In this document: in pieces, positions 37,200-47,739 of the stretch
Layout: each line of letters begins with the position of its first letter
Numbering within the stretch: position 1 is the stretch's first letter
Assembly: GCA_028673005.1 (NCBI GenBank)
Contig: CM054113.1
Location: forward strand, 72,116,500 to 72,180,499
Direction: 5' to 3'
Source: Tanypteryx hageni
Lineage: Eukaryota; Arthropoda; Insecta; Odonata; Petaluridae
DNA length: 64,000 nt
Translations under genes and position numbers: made by a program
The notes under the pieces: model-generated
The model's database searches: none
Told to the model about the DNA's origin: nothing
The model's input: the letters and a program-made list of their open reading frames with translations, nothing else

Positions 37200-38920
37200 G
37201 CATTTACATGTGTGTGTGTGTGTGTACAGGTCAGCAACCTTTCGGACCGCATTCGTAGTAGTCAATGCTACGGAGGACCGCATTGGAAGTCATAAGATTT
37301 TGAGACCATAATTTTAGTAAAAAAATATTAATTTTTTCTATTCAATTTCACCGATCACTTTTATGCGTTCTTTGCACGAAGTGAACGCATTTAGGAGAGG
37401 TCGTTTCCGCCCGCCCGTCCGTCCGCATGTATAAACTCTGAATCGCAGGATAAGTACTCAATGGTTGTTTCATCTTGGCTTCACGGAGCGTATGTTGCAG
37501 ACCTCTGCTATAGGTTAAGAGCTTTCTCACCTCACATATATTCGTAAAATTCAAGACCGTTTTATACGCTTTTAGTAAAAAAAGGTACCATTTATTTAAT
37601 CGTGTATTATCAAATTAACTTTGGACAAGGATTTACTCTACTTACGTAATAGCCAGAGGCAACGGAAATGTTAGTTTTAAAAAGATTTTTGAAGAAGTAG
37701 GATTCCATATAGAAATTTAAAAAATGTTTCGAGCAGGGATAAGTGTGGTTGAGATCGCAATTCTCGGTTAAAATGGTTGCTGGGAAGCCCCTTTGAAGTC
37801 TCATGGAGCAGGATAATGCCGAAATGTTGAGGGTTGGGTTAAAGGTTAAGAAAAGAAAGTTTTGGGGACGGGAGGCTATCCTCAAAGGCGGGGGAGTTAT
37901 CTGCTGAAAGTTGCATGAGATGGAAGGAGGAGATGGAGGCGGATTACGCCTCCCATATATTCCTGATTCCGCTTTCTTCCGAAATAGGACATGCGTGCAT
38001 AACGGTGAAGTGTTGAAAGACGCAGGATTTGTTTCGATTAGCAATCCCATTAATGCATTCTAGTCAAGGAATGAATTGGCGGCGTTCATTTACTGTTTGG
38101 TTGGTGCTTACGATATCATCCACTTAAAGGATTTGTTGATTTTTCAACTACGTCAGATGCTAAACACGAATTACGGTATACATCACCAACGGCAAAACTG
38201 CTTTTTGTCCAAAGTTGAGAAGTAATTCGACCTTCGGGTATTTTTCGTTCATTACGCAAATCGGGATGCGTTATTAAAAGCTTTTCATGAAGAAGTTTTC
38301 TATGTGACGGTAATGATTCGACTATACACGAAGCAGTTGAATCTATTTCACGGTATCGTGAAGTCGTTTTAACTAGAAAATATTCGCGCATACAAACCGC
38401 TATAAAAGGTTTTTGATAATAAATGGATGAGGAAAACATCATCGACGATCTAGTGTTACCCACGATTTACAGATTTACAAAAAAACCGCTCGAGTAAATA
38501 AACCTAGTAGAATTAATTAACATTTTCCGTAGTATTACGATCCGATCCACATTTTATTCGTTTTGGGGGAATACCATATGTATTTATTGCGGTACAAAAT
38601 ATTTTGGCGCGGTCTAGCTATTTGTGTATAAATATTCGAATCGAAAAAATAATATCGTCGCGCTTCAAGAATAGTCGTAAAAAATAAGTTATGAGTTAAT
38701 AAAGCGGAGTCACAAAAGTCTGTTATGAAGCGACCACTCCCAGAGAGAGAGGGAGAGCACGGAGGTTTCTCTCTCCATATTAGATAACACTCCTCCCGTT
38801 AACTAAGCCACCCCCTCTCTCTCTCTCCTTCTCCCATTTTTATCTATTTCCACAGGCCCAGAAATTCGGTCATATTCATCTGAATACGTTTAGGTTTTAT
38901 ACAAACACGAAAGTAAGGAA
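37200..38920. other. No gene seen; possible hAT-end and retroposon fragments
   Basis: A (TG)n lies at 37208-37225. CAGGTCAGCAACCTTTCGGA at 37228 resembles a single hAT end, with no partner found. A hairpin (ATGCGTTC facing GAACGCAT, 37362-37390) precedes a CCGCCCGTCCGTCCG block. The 146-codon minus frame at 37610-38050 and the 115-codon one at 38116-38463 have no recognisable motif. Confidence 0.35.
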
Positions 38921-38921
38921 G

Positions 38922-39001
38922 CTGTGGCGGATCCAAGAGGGGGGCGGATGGGGGCGACCGCCACCCCCCTCTCCCACGAAAAGTTTCTGAATCCGCCCCT
39001 G
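38922..39001. mobile_element. 80-bp hAT-like MITE with perfect 8-bp TSD
   Basis: Begins CTGTGGCGGATCCAAGAGG and ends in the reverse complement of CAGGGGCGGATTCAGAAAC. The interior is a near-palindromic GGCGACCGCC hairpin. It is flanked by identical 8-mers TAAGGAAG at 38914-38921 and 39002-39009, the target-site duplication length of hAT transposons. It has no coding capacity and must be mobilised in trans. Its sister copy lies at 26577-26651. Confidence 0.88.
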
Positions 39002-39014
39002 TAAGGAAGGATTA

Positions 39015-42000
39015 TTCTAGTATTGAAATTTATATCCTACAATTTACTACGAAGGGTTGCAGGGGTGCAAATCACCAAATCCATACTTTGTGTCATTAAA
39101 ATCACTTCTTGAATTAGGAGAAATGCCACAATATTCGTTTTATAATTAGTCATTAATTGCTAAATTGAGAAGTTAACATCCTTGTCCTACCCTATTTGGT
39201 ATAAGAGATTTTAATCGCAGTTACGCGTTATACATCGCAAAAGTAATGATTAGCCTATCTAAATGTCGTGGCCTGCGGTAGACTTTCAATGACGGCGGAT
39301 CCAATAAGGGATACAAATGCAACCGTGGTCAAGTCGGATATGAAACATCCGATCGGAACAATAGGTCGCTCTAGAACTAGATTATTGTGCGTGCATCTCT
39401 CACGGAAATATTTGCATGAAAATGCGCAATACATATTTTTCAACGACGAAATAATCTCGAGTCGTCGAGTAATTCGATATTGAATTGTAAATTTGGAATG
39501 ATAAAGAGGATCTCACTCATGCAGCCTTAATATATGGGCCCAGGATTCACCACTCTGTCATCGGCCATGAAACACCTGGCCCATCAAAATTTTCCCCAAA
39601 TTGATACGTGTCCACAGCCAACTGGCTCATTGCTCTCGGACTTTTTTTTACGTTCACTTACTGGTCTACTTACTCGCTCTTACAAAAATATATTTTTTTA
39701 ATAACTTAATTTAAATTAAAAATTGTCTTTCTGTCATGTGTACGCTGTCAGAAGCTATCTCAGCTGTTCACCATTGAATTTGGAATATGCCCTTGTTGTG
39801 GAATGATTTGTATTATTCCACCTCCCAATATGTGATAAGGATAAAATACAAGTAACAGTGAATAACCACTGAGGGCGGCTGCTTTGTGCCTGATGTGCTC
39901 TCCTCCTACGCCTCCTCCGACTCTCTTATTGGGTCATTCCAACTCCCCTTCCTCCTCCTTCCCCGGATGGTGCCTGGAGGAGGGAGAGTAGCTGAGAGGA
40001 GGAAAAGAGAGAAAGAAGGCGAGTGGGGTTGGGTTTTTGGAGGGTTGCGTGCAGGGATGACATACCAAACAACAGGTTTTTTTAGGTACCGCGGGGACTG
40101 TTTTGCGCGTTAAACCCCTGCGGCACTAAGAGAGTTCCGCCGTCGCGGAAGTGTGTTGCTGTTGCCTGATGTTCAATTATATTCGGCGGACGCGTTTCTT
40201 TTTTTCTCTCAAGTTCGACGCTGGGGAAGGGGAGGAAGCAGAAAGTAATGCGATTCGAAAGAGGTTCGGATTAATCAAATTAACGGCGTCATTTGTCTTC
40301 GAATGCCTTATATGTCTCGCCGATTAAGTATAAAACAGTGAAATGCGCAAAAAAGATTTTTTTGTTCGATTTCAGATAGGACAGTATTTTTTCGGCTCTT
40401 TCGGATTTTACCTTAACATATAAACGCGAAAACAGTGTATCGTTAAGGATATTCATGAATTAATACATTAATTGAACAATGCACTTTAAATTTAGAAAAT
40501 ATCTCACTATTTTTCGCCCATGTATGCCACTGATAGCTACATTTCTGTGTACCTACTGTTTTATTCGTCGGTGAGAACGATTGTAGGTCAGCGACATCGA
40601 GGTTTGATTTTTCCGAGGACAATCATAAGAGAGTCAAGCCCGCGAGATAAAATTGTTGGGGACGTTTTGATGCATTGCATCTTCTGCCACTCACCACTCT
40701 GGAGAGTTTCAGGGTAACATGTTGATGCAGGAGGCTGTAAAATAGTGAGATTGGTTCAAAATAAAAAAATATTCATAAATATTTTCTCCGCAGTGTCTTC
40801 TCGATCAGAATCCCGGATTCTATAAATAGGGAACACGAATATTTTTCCTCATAGCTTGATCAAAAATAGGTTATTTGTGGAGCGGTGTGCATTGCTGGAC
40901 TTTAATTAGAACATTTAGGTACGTTTTATGACAGTAGAAAGTAGTTCCTGCGGTAGCCTTTATTTTTGCACCGACGCGATCGGACGCAGTGGTAGAGCCT
41001 TTCTTTTAGTAGCTGGTGGTGTTTCATGTTAAACCGCTATAATTTTCATGTGCCCATTCTTACCTTTCCCGGTACTGTCTTCTCTTTAGAAGGTTTTTTT
41101 ATCTGCCTCATCAGAAGTAGATTTGTTGGCCTTCCATGGTCCAGGAGTGACTCACCAAAATGATTGATGCCGAGCCGGAGAAAGAGGGGATTTTTATTTA
41201 AAAAATCCTCGCTTAATCTCTTCTCCCTTATTCCGCTTTCACGGACCTTCGACCAATTTTACACGCTTTCTGCCAAACTAATCGGCGACAGAGAGAAGAA
41301 ACGTTATAATTGCAAATCACTACTGCAAGCTCAATAAGCTTGGCATAAGAATGTCTTTAATGCGTCGTTGGTGTTTTTGCAATTGTTTTTGTTACTCGTG
41401 CATGGTGATGACGATTCTTTTCGCGAAAAAGAAACACCCTTCGATTCCTTGACCTTGGACGCTATTTTGCGTCTATGTCAATCACTGCATTTATCAATTT
41501 TTGTATCTACGACAGTCGATGAATTCCAAATAAATGAGCCATACTGAACGTCAAGCGTTTCATTCGCAAAATATTCGATTGAAATAACATTGGATGATTT
41601 TTCTTTTCTTCCACGCTAGGTTTTTAAAGTCTTTAATTTCCTATGGTGCCCTAAAATCAGGTTCATGGCGAATATTTCTTCTTAATATTTCTTGTTAAAA
41701 ATCTTATACAATTTGCTCCATAATAAATTTTAACAGCGTGGGCTTTCGAAGTGTACCCCATTATGCTAACGTATCAGTCTTCTAGAAATTTATGTTTACT
41801 GCGATTCTGAAGAAGCACTATCATAACACACGCGCATGTATGTATATACCGGGATAAAATCAAAATGACCGTAATGTGACGTAGATTTATTGCTCTTTTA
41901 TAGCAAACCTTTTTATTTTACTGCCAGTATATTATTCTCAAACATTATCTAGATCCCTTATGCGTAAATGTGAAAATGCGATTATTTTGATTGGGCGTCT

Positions 42001-43620
42001 GCTGAAATCGCTCAATCGATAAAATAGGAGGGTTAACATCCCCGCTAAGACGCAAGCAAAAGTAATTTCGCGTCAAAAACCTCCGACACAAATATAGTCT
42101 ATTTTCGCCCGCGTTATTTATATATGATTCCTCTGGACATGTCCTTTTTATCCTCCTCTCCGAACACCTCCCCCTCGGGTGCTTTGAGAGGAACGAGTTA
42201 TCTTTGTAGAGTTGAGTAGCAACATATTGGTGACTTGACTCACCCCGGAGCAAAGATTTGGCGACGAGCTAGGAAGTGACACACTCCGGGGGGCTTTCAG
42301 GGCCATTTGCGTTTAACCCCGGGACGCCCCGGAGTAGCAGAAGCCCGGTAGGGGGGACTATTTTGGAGAGGAAAATCACTTAATGACTCCTCCTTTTCGA
42401 AAATTATATTTTTTCCAAGGAGCTGCTCAGTATCTAATCCTGTTACATGCGACAGTGATTTTTGGGGTGGGATGCCGCAATATTCCTAAATTGGAATCGC
42501 TAAGAGTAACGAAAGCGAAATGCGGAATCGGAGCGAGTTGGCTTATACACTTGCGCTAGAATGAGAACAGGAATACAATTAGCATTTTGAATCACGGCAG
42601 ACTCATACATTAAATCTGCATCTGCATATTACCGTGCAATTCCTCTGACATATGGGAGGTTAGAGGAAAACATTTATATCGTATGCACGGCAAAAAAGCT
42701 GATAGCGGTAACGGTATCATTATGCGATCTTGCACTTTCAATTTACACCGCTTACGTTCTAGCTGGATAACTTTCTATTGATTCTATTAAGCGATTTGTT
42801 CTACCCTTCAAAGTGCCGTTCTTAATGGCCTTTTTATTCAATCTCTGCTGTCATTAGTTAGGAAATATTTTATATTAACCTTGATTATTTTCAGGTAACT
42901 GGAGCTTACATTTGAAAATCATCCGTGGGAATATCTCTCAAAGTTTAAAAAATATGTTATACTTACCTGTGTTTATTTTTAAAATGTTTAAATTGCGTTT
43001 GTTTTCCTATTTTATGTGCTAGGCCGAATAGGTGCTTGAATATTCATTCCAAGTTATATGAATAATGCAAGAGTTGGATTATTATATATATATGTGTGTG
43101 TGTGTGTGATTGTATGATTTTTTGTCATTTTTTAACCATAATACTTGAAATTTGATATTTCTAAAGGTGAGAGGAGACAAAAATAATTTTCACCCAACAA
43201 AATTCGAGTTATGGAATTTAATACTGGCTAATAAGAACATTAAACGGAATAAATATTTCCTTCGAGTAATTCGAGTTACAGGGCATCGAACTACGATAAT
43301 AGATCATAATGATTATAAAAAAGTTAAGTGTAAAGGGATGCTTTAAGAAATCACCGGTTACAGCGTAAATTAAAATGACCAAATTCTTATAGGCGATTGG
43401 AAACCCAATGACGTCGATCTTCCACTTTTTCGATCTATGAATCTCTCAGCATTCGCGAGCTACCACAGGGATTGTTTGTCATATACTATTGAGATTATGT
43501 TTTAGGAATCTATGGCTACACATCCATAATTTGAAATAAATGAATGGGTGTAAAACGCACTGAACTCCATCCCCAAAGAGGTTCTAAGTCGCCGTCATTT
43601 TGCAGGAACCCTGAACCGAT
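39015..43620. other. No gene seen
   Basis: AT-rich with a GC-richer, purine-rich patch at 39960-40180. A short TA/TG tract lies at 43083-43108. Short frames only. Confidence 0.45.
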
Positions 43621-43622
43621 AG

Positions 43623-43623
<1 letters not shown>

Positions 43624-43657
<34 letters not shown>
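43624..43657. repeat. (TA)n tract 5
   Basis: 34 bp of TA at the left edge of PLE-1. Confidence 0.96.
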
Positions 43658-43658
<1 letters not shown>

Positions 43659-45365
43659 CGATACGAAAAAAGAGATAATATGATAAAATAAAAGCAACGA
43701 GAGGTTGAAAGGGATGGGAAGGAGCCAGTGAACACTTACACAAAGTTGTAGACGTCCACAGCGATAGAGGAAGGCTTGTAGTTTGCAGCTTTCGGGCTAC
43801 CGCCCTTTGTCGAAGAGAGATTAACAGAAACTAAAACTAAGAGTTACACTGGAGGTAGGGGAAATGGAAAAGGATAGGGTTCGTGAAAAGATGGGTAATT
43901 GGAGTGGGAATGTTAACGAAGATTTAAACCTGGGAAGGAGAGATAGAAACAACTTCACGTTCGGAGGGCGCCATTTCATTCAAATTGAAGGAACCGCCAT
44001 GGGAACTCGGATGGCCCCCTCCTACGCAAACTGCTTCCTGGGTGAATGGTAGTCCCAGCTCCTTCAATCTTCTCCCCAAAAATCCCTCATTTGGCTCCGC
44101 TTCATCGACGACATATTTTTTCGATGGACCGATTGGACGGAATCCCTTAATTCCTTTCTTTGGACAGTTTACACCCATCTCAGCCTCTCTTTCACTCATC
44201 ATTCTTCTACATCACACTCAATGTACCTCGACGTTAACCTTCTTCTCCGTAATGGGCGCATTGGCACCTCAGTGCACATCAAAGATACCAACCGCTTACA
44301 ATACCTCCACTACACCAACTGCCACCCACAACACACCAAGAAATCTCTCCCTTACTCCCTCGCCAGGCGTGGCTTTAGAATCTGCTCGGATAGCACCTCG
44401 CTATCCGATTATTGCGCCTTACTCCTTGAGGCTTTTCTCAATTGAGGCTACCCTGCCGAAATACATCGCTGAAATACATCGCGCCATTCCTCCCCCTTCC
44501 AGACACACACCAAACCTGAATCCACCCACTCAAACAGATGCCCCTCTGACTCTAACTCCAACCTTTCACCCGGGGCTGCACGAAGCCCTAAATAATATCC
44601 CCGCTGCCGTCCATCCATTTCTCCTTAATACACCCACAACAACTTTACTCTTCCCTAAGCCACCCATGATATCCTTCCGCCGATTCAGGAATCTTGGCGA
44701 CCTGCTATGGCGCAAGGAACTCCCCACCGGTCCTCCACCTTATCCTACAGGATCCTTCCCTTGTAAAAGACCACGATGCCCCACTTGCCCCATCTTAGAT
44801 ACTTCTTCCTCATTTGCTAGCCCTGTTACCCAAATCTCATATCCAGTCTCATCCTGCGGTACTTGTACCTCCAAAAACGAAATATATCTTCTCACTTGTG
44901 CCCTGCGTTCTACGTATGCCTCACAACCACATGCCTTAATATCTGCATGGACGGCTATCGGAATTGCGTCGCTCTTAGGCGCCCTCTTCCGGTGGCCGAC
45001 GAAGCGTTAACCCACTCCCTTCCCTTCAATAGCTGCTTCACAGTAAAAACCATCCTTGCTCTTCCAGTTAGTTTCTCCTCGCCACAACTCCGCCACTGTG
45101 AACTAGCCCACATTGACATCCTCCGCTCTCTCTCCTTCACAGGTTTAAAACTTCGTTAACACTCTCACTCCAATTACCCCTCTTTTCCCGAACCTCATCC
45201 TTTCCCATTTTCACTACCTCCAGTGTAACGCTTAGATTTAGTTTCTGTTATTTTCACGCAGACGAAAACTTCAAACTACAAGCCTTCCTCTATCGCTATA
45301 GACGTCTACAACTTTGTGTAAGTGTTCACTGGCTCCTTCTTATCCCTTTCAACCTCTCGTAGCTG

Positions 45366-45366
<1 letters not shown>
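43657..45366 (+). mobile_element. PLE-1: truncated Penelope-like element with inverted 3' cap
   Basis: About 1.7 kb between (TA)n tracts 5 and 6. The right end (about 45125-45366) is the element's 3' part: endonuclease C-terminus, 3' UTR and terminal repeat. The left end (43657 to about 43950) is an inverted copy of that same 3' part, including UTR (GTTACACTGGAGGTAG) and the antisense of the last endonuclease codons. Between them lie reverse transcriptase and GIY-YIG remnants. The 5' portion of the polyprotein is missing. A degraded hammerhead-like core remains in the left arm (43787-43815, minus): stem II GGGC/GCCC and GAAA are kept, but CTGAAGA has become CTTCGACA. In the right arm stem II is deleted. 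Confidence 0.85.
43951..45159 (+). pseudogene. PLE reverse transcriptase - GIY-YIG endonuclease remnant
   Basis: Part of a Penelope-type polyprotein, which primes and copies RNA into DNA at a nick made by its GIY-YIG nuclease. In order: [20 protein letters not shown] (43972-44031, RT motif with the F.Q..GTAMG signature); RFIDDIFFRW (44098-44127, the catalytic DD); YLDVNLLLRNG and HTKKSLPYSLARRG; a connector with SFRRFRNLGDLLW and the Cys motif CKRPRCPTCP; then EIYLLTC and, in another phase, TTTCLNICMDGYRN followed by RPLPVA, CFTVKTI and ELAHIDIL up to a stop at 45157-45159. Lesions: TAG at 44050-44052, a TGA near 44445 beside a 13-bp tandem duplication (GAAATACATCGCT), and a frame change near 44890. 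The N-terminal RT motifs are absent. Not functional. Confidence 0.88.

Positions 45367-45446
<80 letters not shown>
45367..45446. repeat. (TA)n tract 6
   Basis: 80 bp of TA between the 3' end of PLE-1 and a fragment of the DUF4817-type element. Confidence 0.97.
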
Positions 45447-45447
<1 letters not shown>

Positions 45448-45587
45448 CGGACACAGAGCATTTATGAGGTATGTAAAATAAACTTGGAGAGTTTCTTTCT
45501 ATCGGCAGGTCGCATGTTACCTCCCTTTGTACCATTCGAGTGTAGCGATTTTTGTAACGTGTCAGGGAATTATGAATAACCCGTGCA
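45447..45587 (-). mobile_element. Terminal fragment of a DUF4817-type Tc1/mariner-like element
   Basis: About 141 bp nearly identical to the reverse complement of 45700-45840, ending in AATAACCCGTGCA then TA. It includes the last transposase codons and one TIR. It appears to have inserted at a TA within a second copy of the 47-kb transposon's TIR, since that TIR resumes at 45590. Confidence 0.85.
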
Positions 45588-45589
45588 TA

Positions 45590-45697
45590 ATTTTTCCAAG
45601 ATAATTTTTTTAGTAACTAGAACCATTTTAGGGGGTGAGACAACGCAAACTCGAATTATCTTTTTTCACATATAACTAAGGGCCACCCTAATATATA
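45590..45697 (+). mobile_element. Solo terminal repeat of the 47-kb transposon
   Basis: Inverse of 47079-47180: it reads CCAAGATAATTTTTTTAGTA, then GGGGGTGAGACAACGCAAAC, then AACTAAGGGCCACCCT. About 105 bp of near-identity. With the partner at 47079 it forms a head-to-head palindrome separated by TA repeats, into which the 1,369-bp element inserted. Confidence 0.85.
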
Positions 45698-45699
45698 TA

Positions 45700-47068
45700 T
45701 GCACAGGGTTATTCATAATTCCCTGACACGTTACAAAAATCGCTATACTCGAATGGTACAAAGGATGGTAACATGCGACCTGCCGATAGAAAGAAACTCT
45801 CCAAGTTTATTTTACATACCTCATAAATGCTCTGTGTCCGTCCTTTGTGGCGCGGCAGACGTCAAGCCGATAATCCATTTCCACCCATAACCGATGCAGC
45901 ATGTCACGATCGATTTGTGGGATAGCAGCGATGATTTGTCTTCGCAGCTCATGCAGTTCCCGTGGCAGAGGCGGTGCAAAGACCTGGTCCTTAACGTACT
46001 CCCATAAGAAAAAAATCACATGACATCAGATCAGGTGATCGGGGTGGCCAACAAAGCAGCGCATGGTCATCGGCAGCCATGCGTCCGATACAACGTTGTG
46101 GCAAACGCTGATTGAGGTAGCCGCGGACAATGTTGTGGTAGTGTGGCGGAGCCACATCTTGCTGATAAATGAAGTCATTGCTGTGATCATGAGGCTGCGG
46201 AATTAGCCATTCCTGCACCATATCAAGATAGTACGTGCCAGTGACGGTTGCCTCGGCGAAGAAGAATGTCCCGTACACCTCCTTTTTGGACATGTCACAG
46301 AAAACGTTCAGTTTCGGTGTATCTCGAATGTGCTCAATTATGGCATGTCGGTTTTTACTTCCTCATATCCGGACATTGTGTCTGTTCACCTTCCCATAAA
46401 CGTGAAACGTAGTTTCGTCGCTGAAGATCAGTTTTTCAGCGAAATCGTCTTCGTCCAAGTGCTGCTGCATGTCGGTACAGAACTGCAAACGGAGGGTCTT
46501 GTCTTCATCGGTTATTGCCTGCAGTAACTGCAGCCTGTATGGCTTAACCCACAGACGCTTACGAAGAATTCACCACAGGGTAGGTTGCGGAATGTCCAGC
46601 TCTACACTCGCTCGGTTAGTGGACTTACGGGGGCTGTGTTGAAACGACTCCCTCACACGATCCACCTCCTCCGAAGGGTTTGGTCGGCCTGAGCGTTTTG
46701 CGATACACAGACACCCGTCACGCTGGAATTTTTCATACCACTGCTTTATACTGTTCCTCACCGGCGGGTCCTTTCCGAACTTGGTTCGAAAACGTCGCTG
46801 CATCGTCACGATCGACTCTGTTCGAGCATACTCAAGCACGCAAAATGCCTTCTCTGTTGCTAGCGTCGCCATTTTCACTCAACTAAACTATGGTGATGTA
46901 CTAACCTGCACCCTGGCGGCCACAGACGAAACTAAGCGCCCGCGGCATGTACAAATAAACTTGGAGAGTTTCTCTTTCTATCGGCAGGTCGCATGTTACC
47001 ATCCTTTACACCATTAAAGTGTAGCGATGTTTTGTAATGTGTCAGGGAATTATGAATAACCCTGTGCA
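45700..47068 (-). mobile_element. DUF4817/DDE-type Tc1/mariner-superfamily element (1,369 bp, near complete)
   Basis: Flanked by TA on both sides (45698-45699 and 47069-47070), the Tc1/mariner target duplication. The TIRs are about 115 bp: left end TGCACAGGGTTATTCATAAT, right end in reverse complement identical over the first 29 bases or so. Both continue through CTGCCGATAGAAAG and CTCTCCAAGTTTATTT with few differences. The left TIR contains the transposase stop codon. It is a recent-looking insertion with a transposase of nearly full length but broken. Confidence 0.9.
45807..46878 (-). pseudogene. DUF4817 + DDE transposase, near-intact pseudogene
   Basis: Cut-and-paste transposase. The ATG at 46878 starts a helix-turn-helix region with FCVLEYARTESIVTMQRRF, PPVRNSIKQWYEKF, GRPNPSEEVDRVRESF and SPRKSTNRASVELDIPQPT. 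These are hallmarks of the DUF4817 family. The catalytic part follows in the same frame: IFSDETTFH (first D), NRHNVRI, EVYGTFFFAEATVTG, YQQDVAPPHYHN (second D), WPPRSPDL..CDFF (third D), then PPLPRELHELRRQI and DYRLDVCRAT. The second D is 41 residues from the SPD aspartate and 46 from the CDFF aspartate by my count, wider than mariner D34D. Lesions: TGA at 46570-46572, TGA at 46363-46365 (in place of the Trp of the family's RIWG), and a one-base shift in an A run near 46009-46015. Confidence 0.9.
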
Positions 47069-47739
47069 TATATATATTAGGGTGGCCCTTAGTTATATGT
47101 GAAAAAAGATTTTTCGAGTTTGCGTTGTCTCACCCCCTAAAATGGTTCTAGTTACTAAAAAAATTATCTTGGAAAATTTTTAGTCTGATTGGATATCATT
47201 AACAGGTGTCACAAAGGCTCTGAAGTTAGGAAATCGCAGATTTTTCTTGATTTATCATCTTTTAAACCAATTTCGGGTAATACCTGAAAAACGAAAGTTC
47301 TTATCGAAATTATGATAAAATGTCGTGAAAGAACATTAAATTTCCTACAATTTTCGTACATAAAGCTTTTTTATGCACTCAACCGTTTTTGAGATATTCA
47401 CGTTTTAATGTACAGAAATTAAAATACATAGTAGATAAGAGAAGACAAACAGGAGAAATGGAAAATGCTACAAACAATATTATTTTAATAACATGTCTGC
47501 ACATTAGATATTTGAAACATTTTTAACCATTACGATTTGCAGAAAAACAACATCATGGACAAAATAAACAAAAAAGATAATTGCATAGTATTTATTTGTG
47601 CAATATGGTTTCTTTTTTACTATCTGGATATTTTTTCCGATAATCACTGTTAACTTGTAACAGAAATTGCTTTTGACTTTCGTCTTTTGTTAGAATATTA
47701 CTGTACTTTTGTATTAATTTAGCTCCTCGTTCAGCCACA

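Noticed and set aside
37228..37290. Another hAT element
   Set aside because: One end resembles CAGGTCAGCAACCTTTCGG..CCGC, but I could not find a matching inverted end or target duplication.
37610..38463. Two minus-strand frames of 146 and 115 codons
   Set aside because: No recognisable motif, no supporting splice or start context, and AT-rich composition like the surroundings.
43864..43950. Apparent N-terminal extension of the PLE-1 reverse transcriptase
   Set aside because: This stretch is the reverse complement of the element's own endonuclease end and UTR (an inverted cap), so its frame is accidental.
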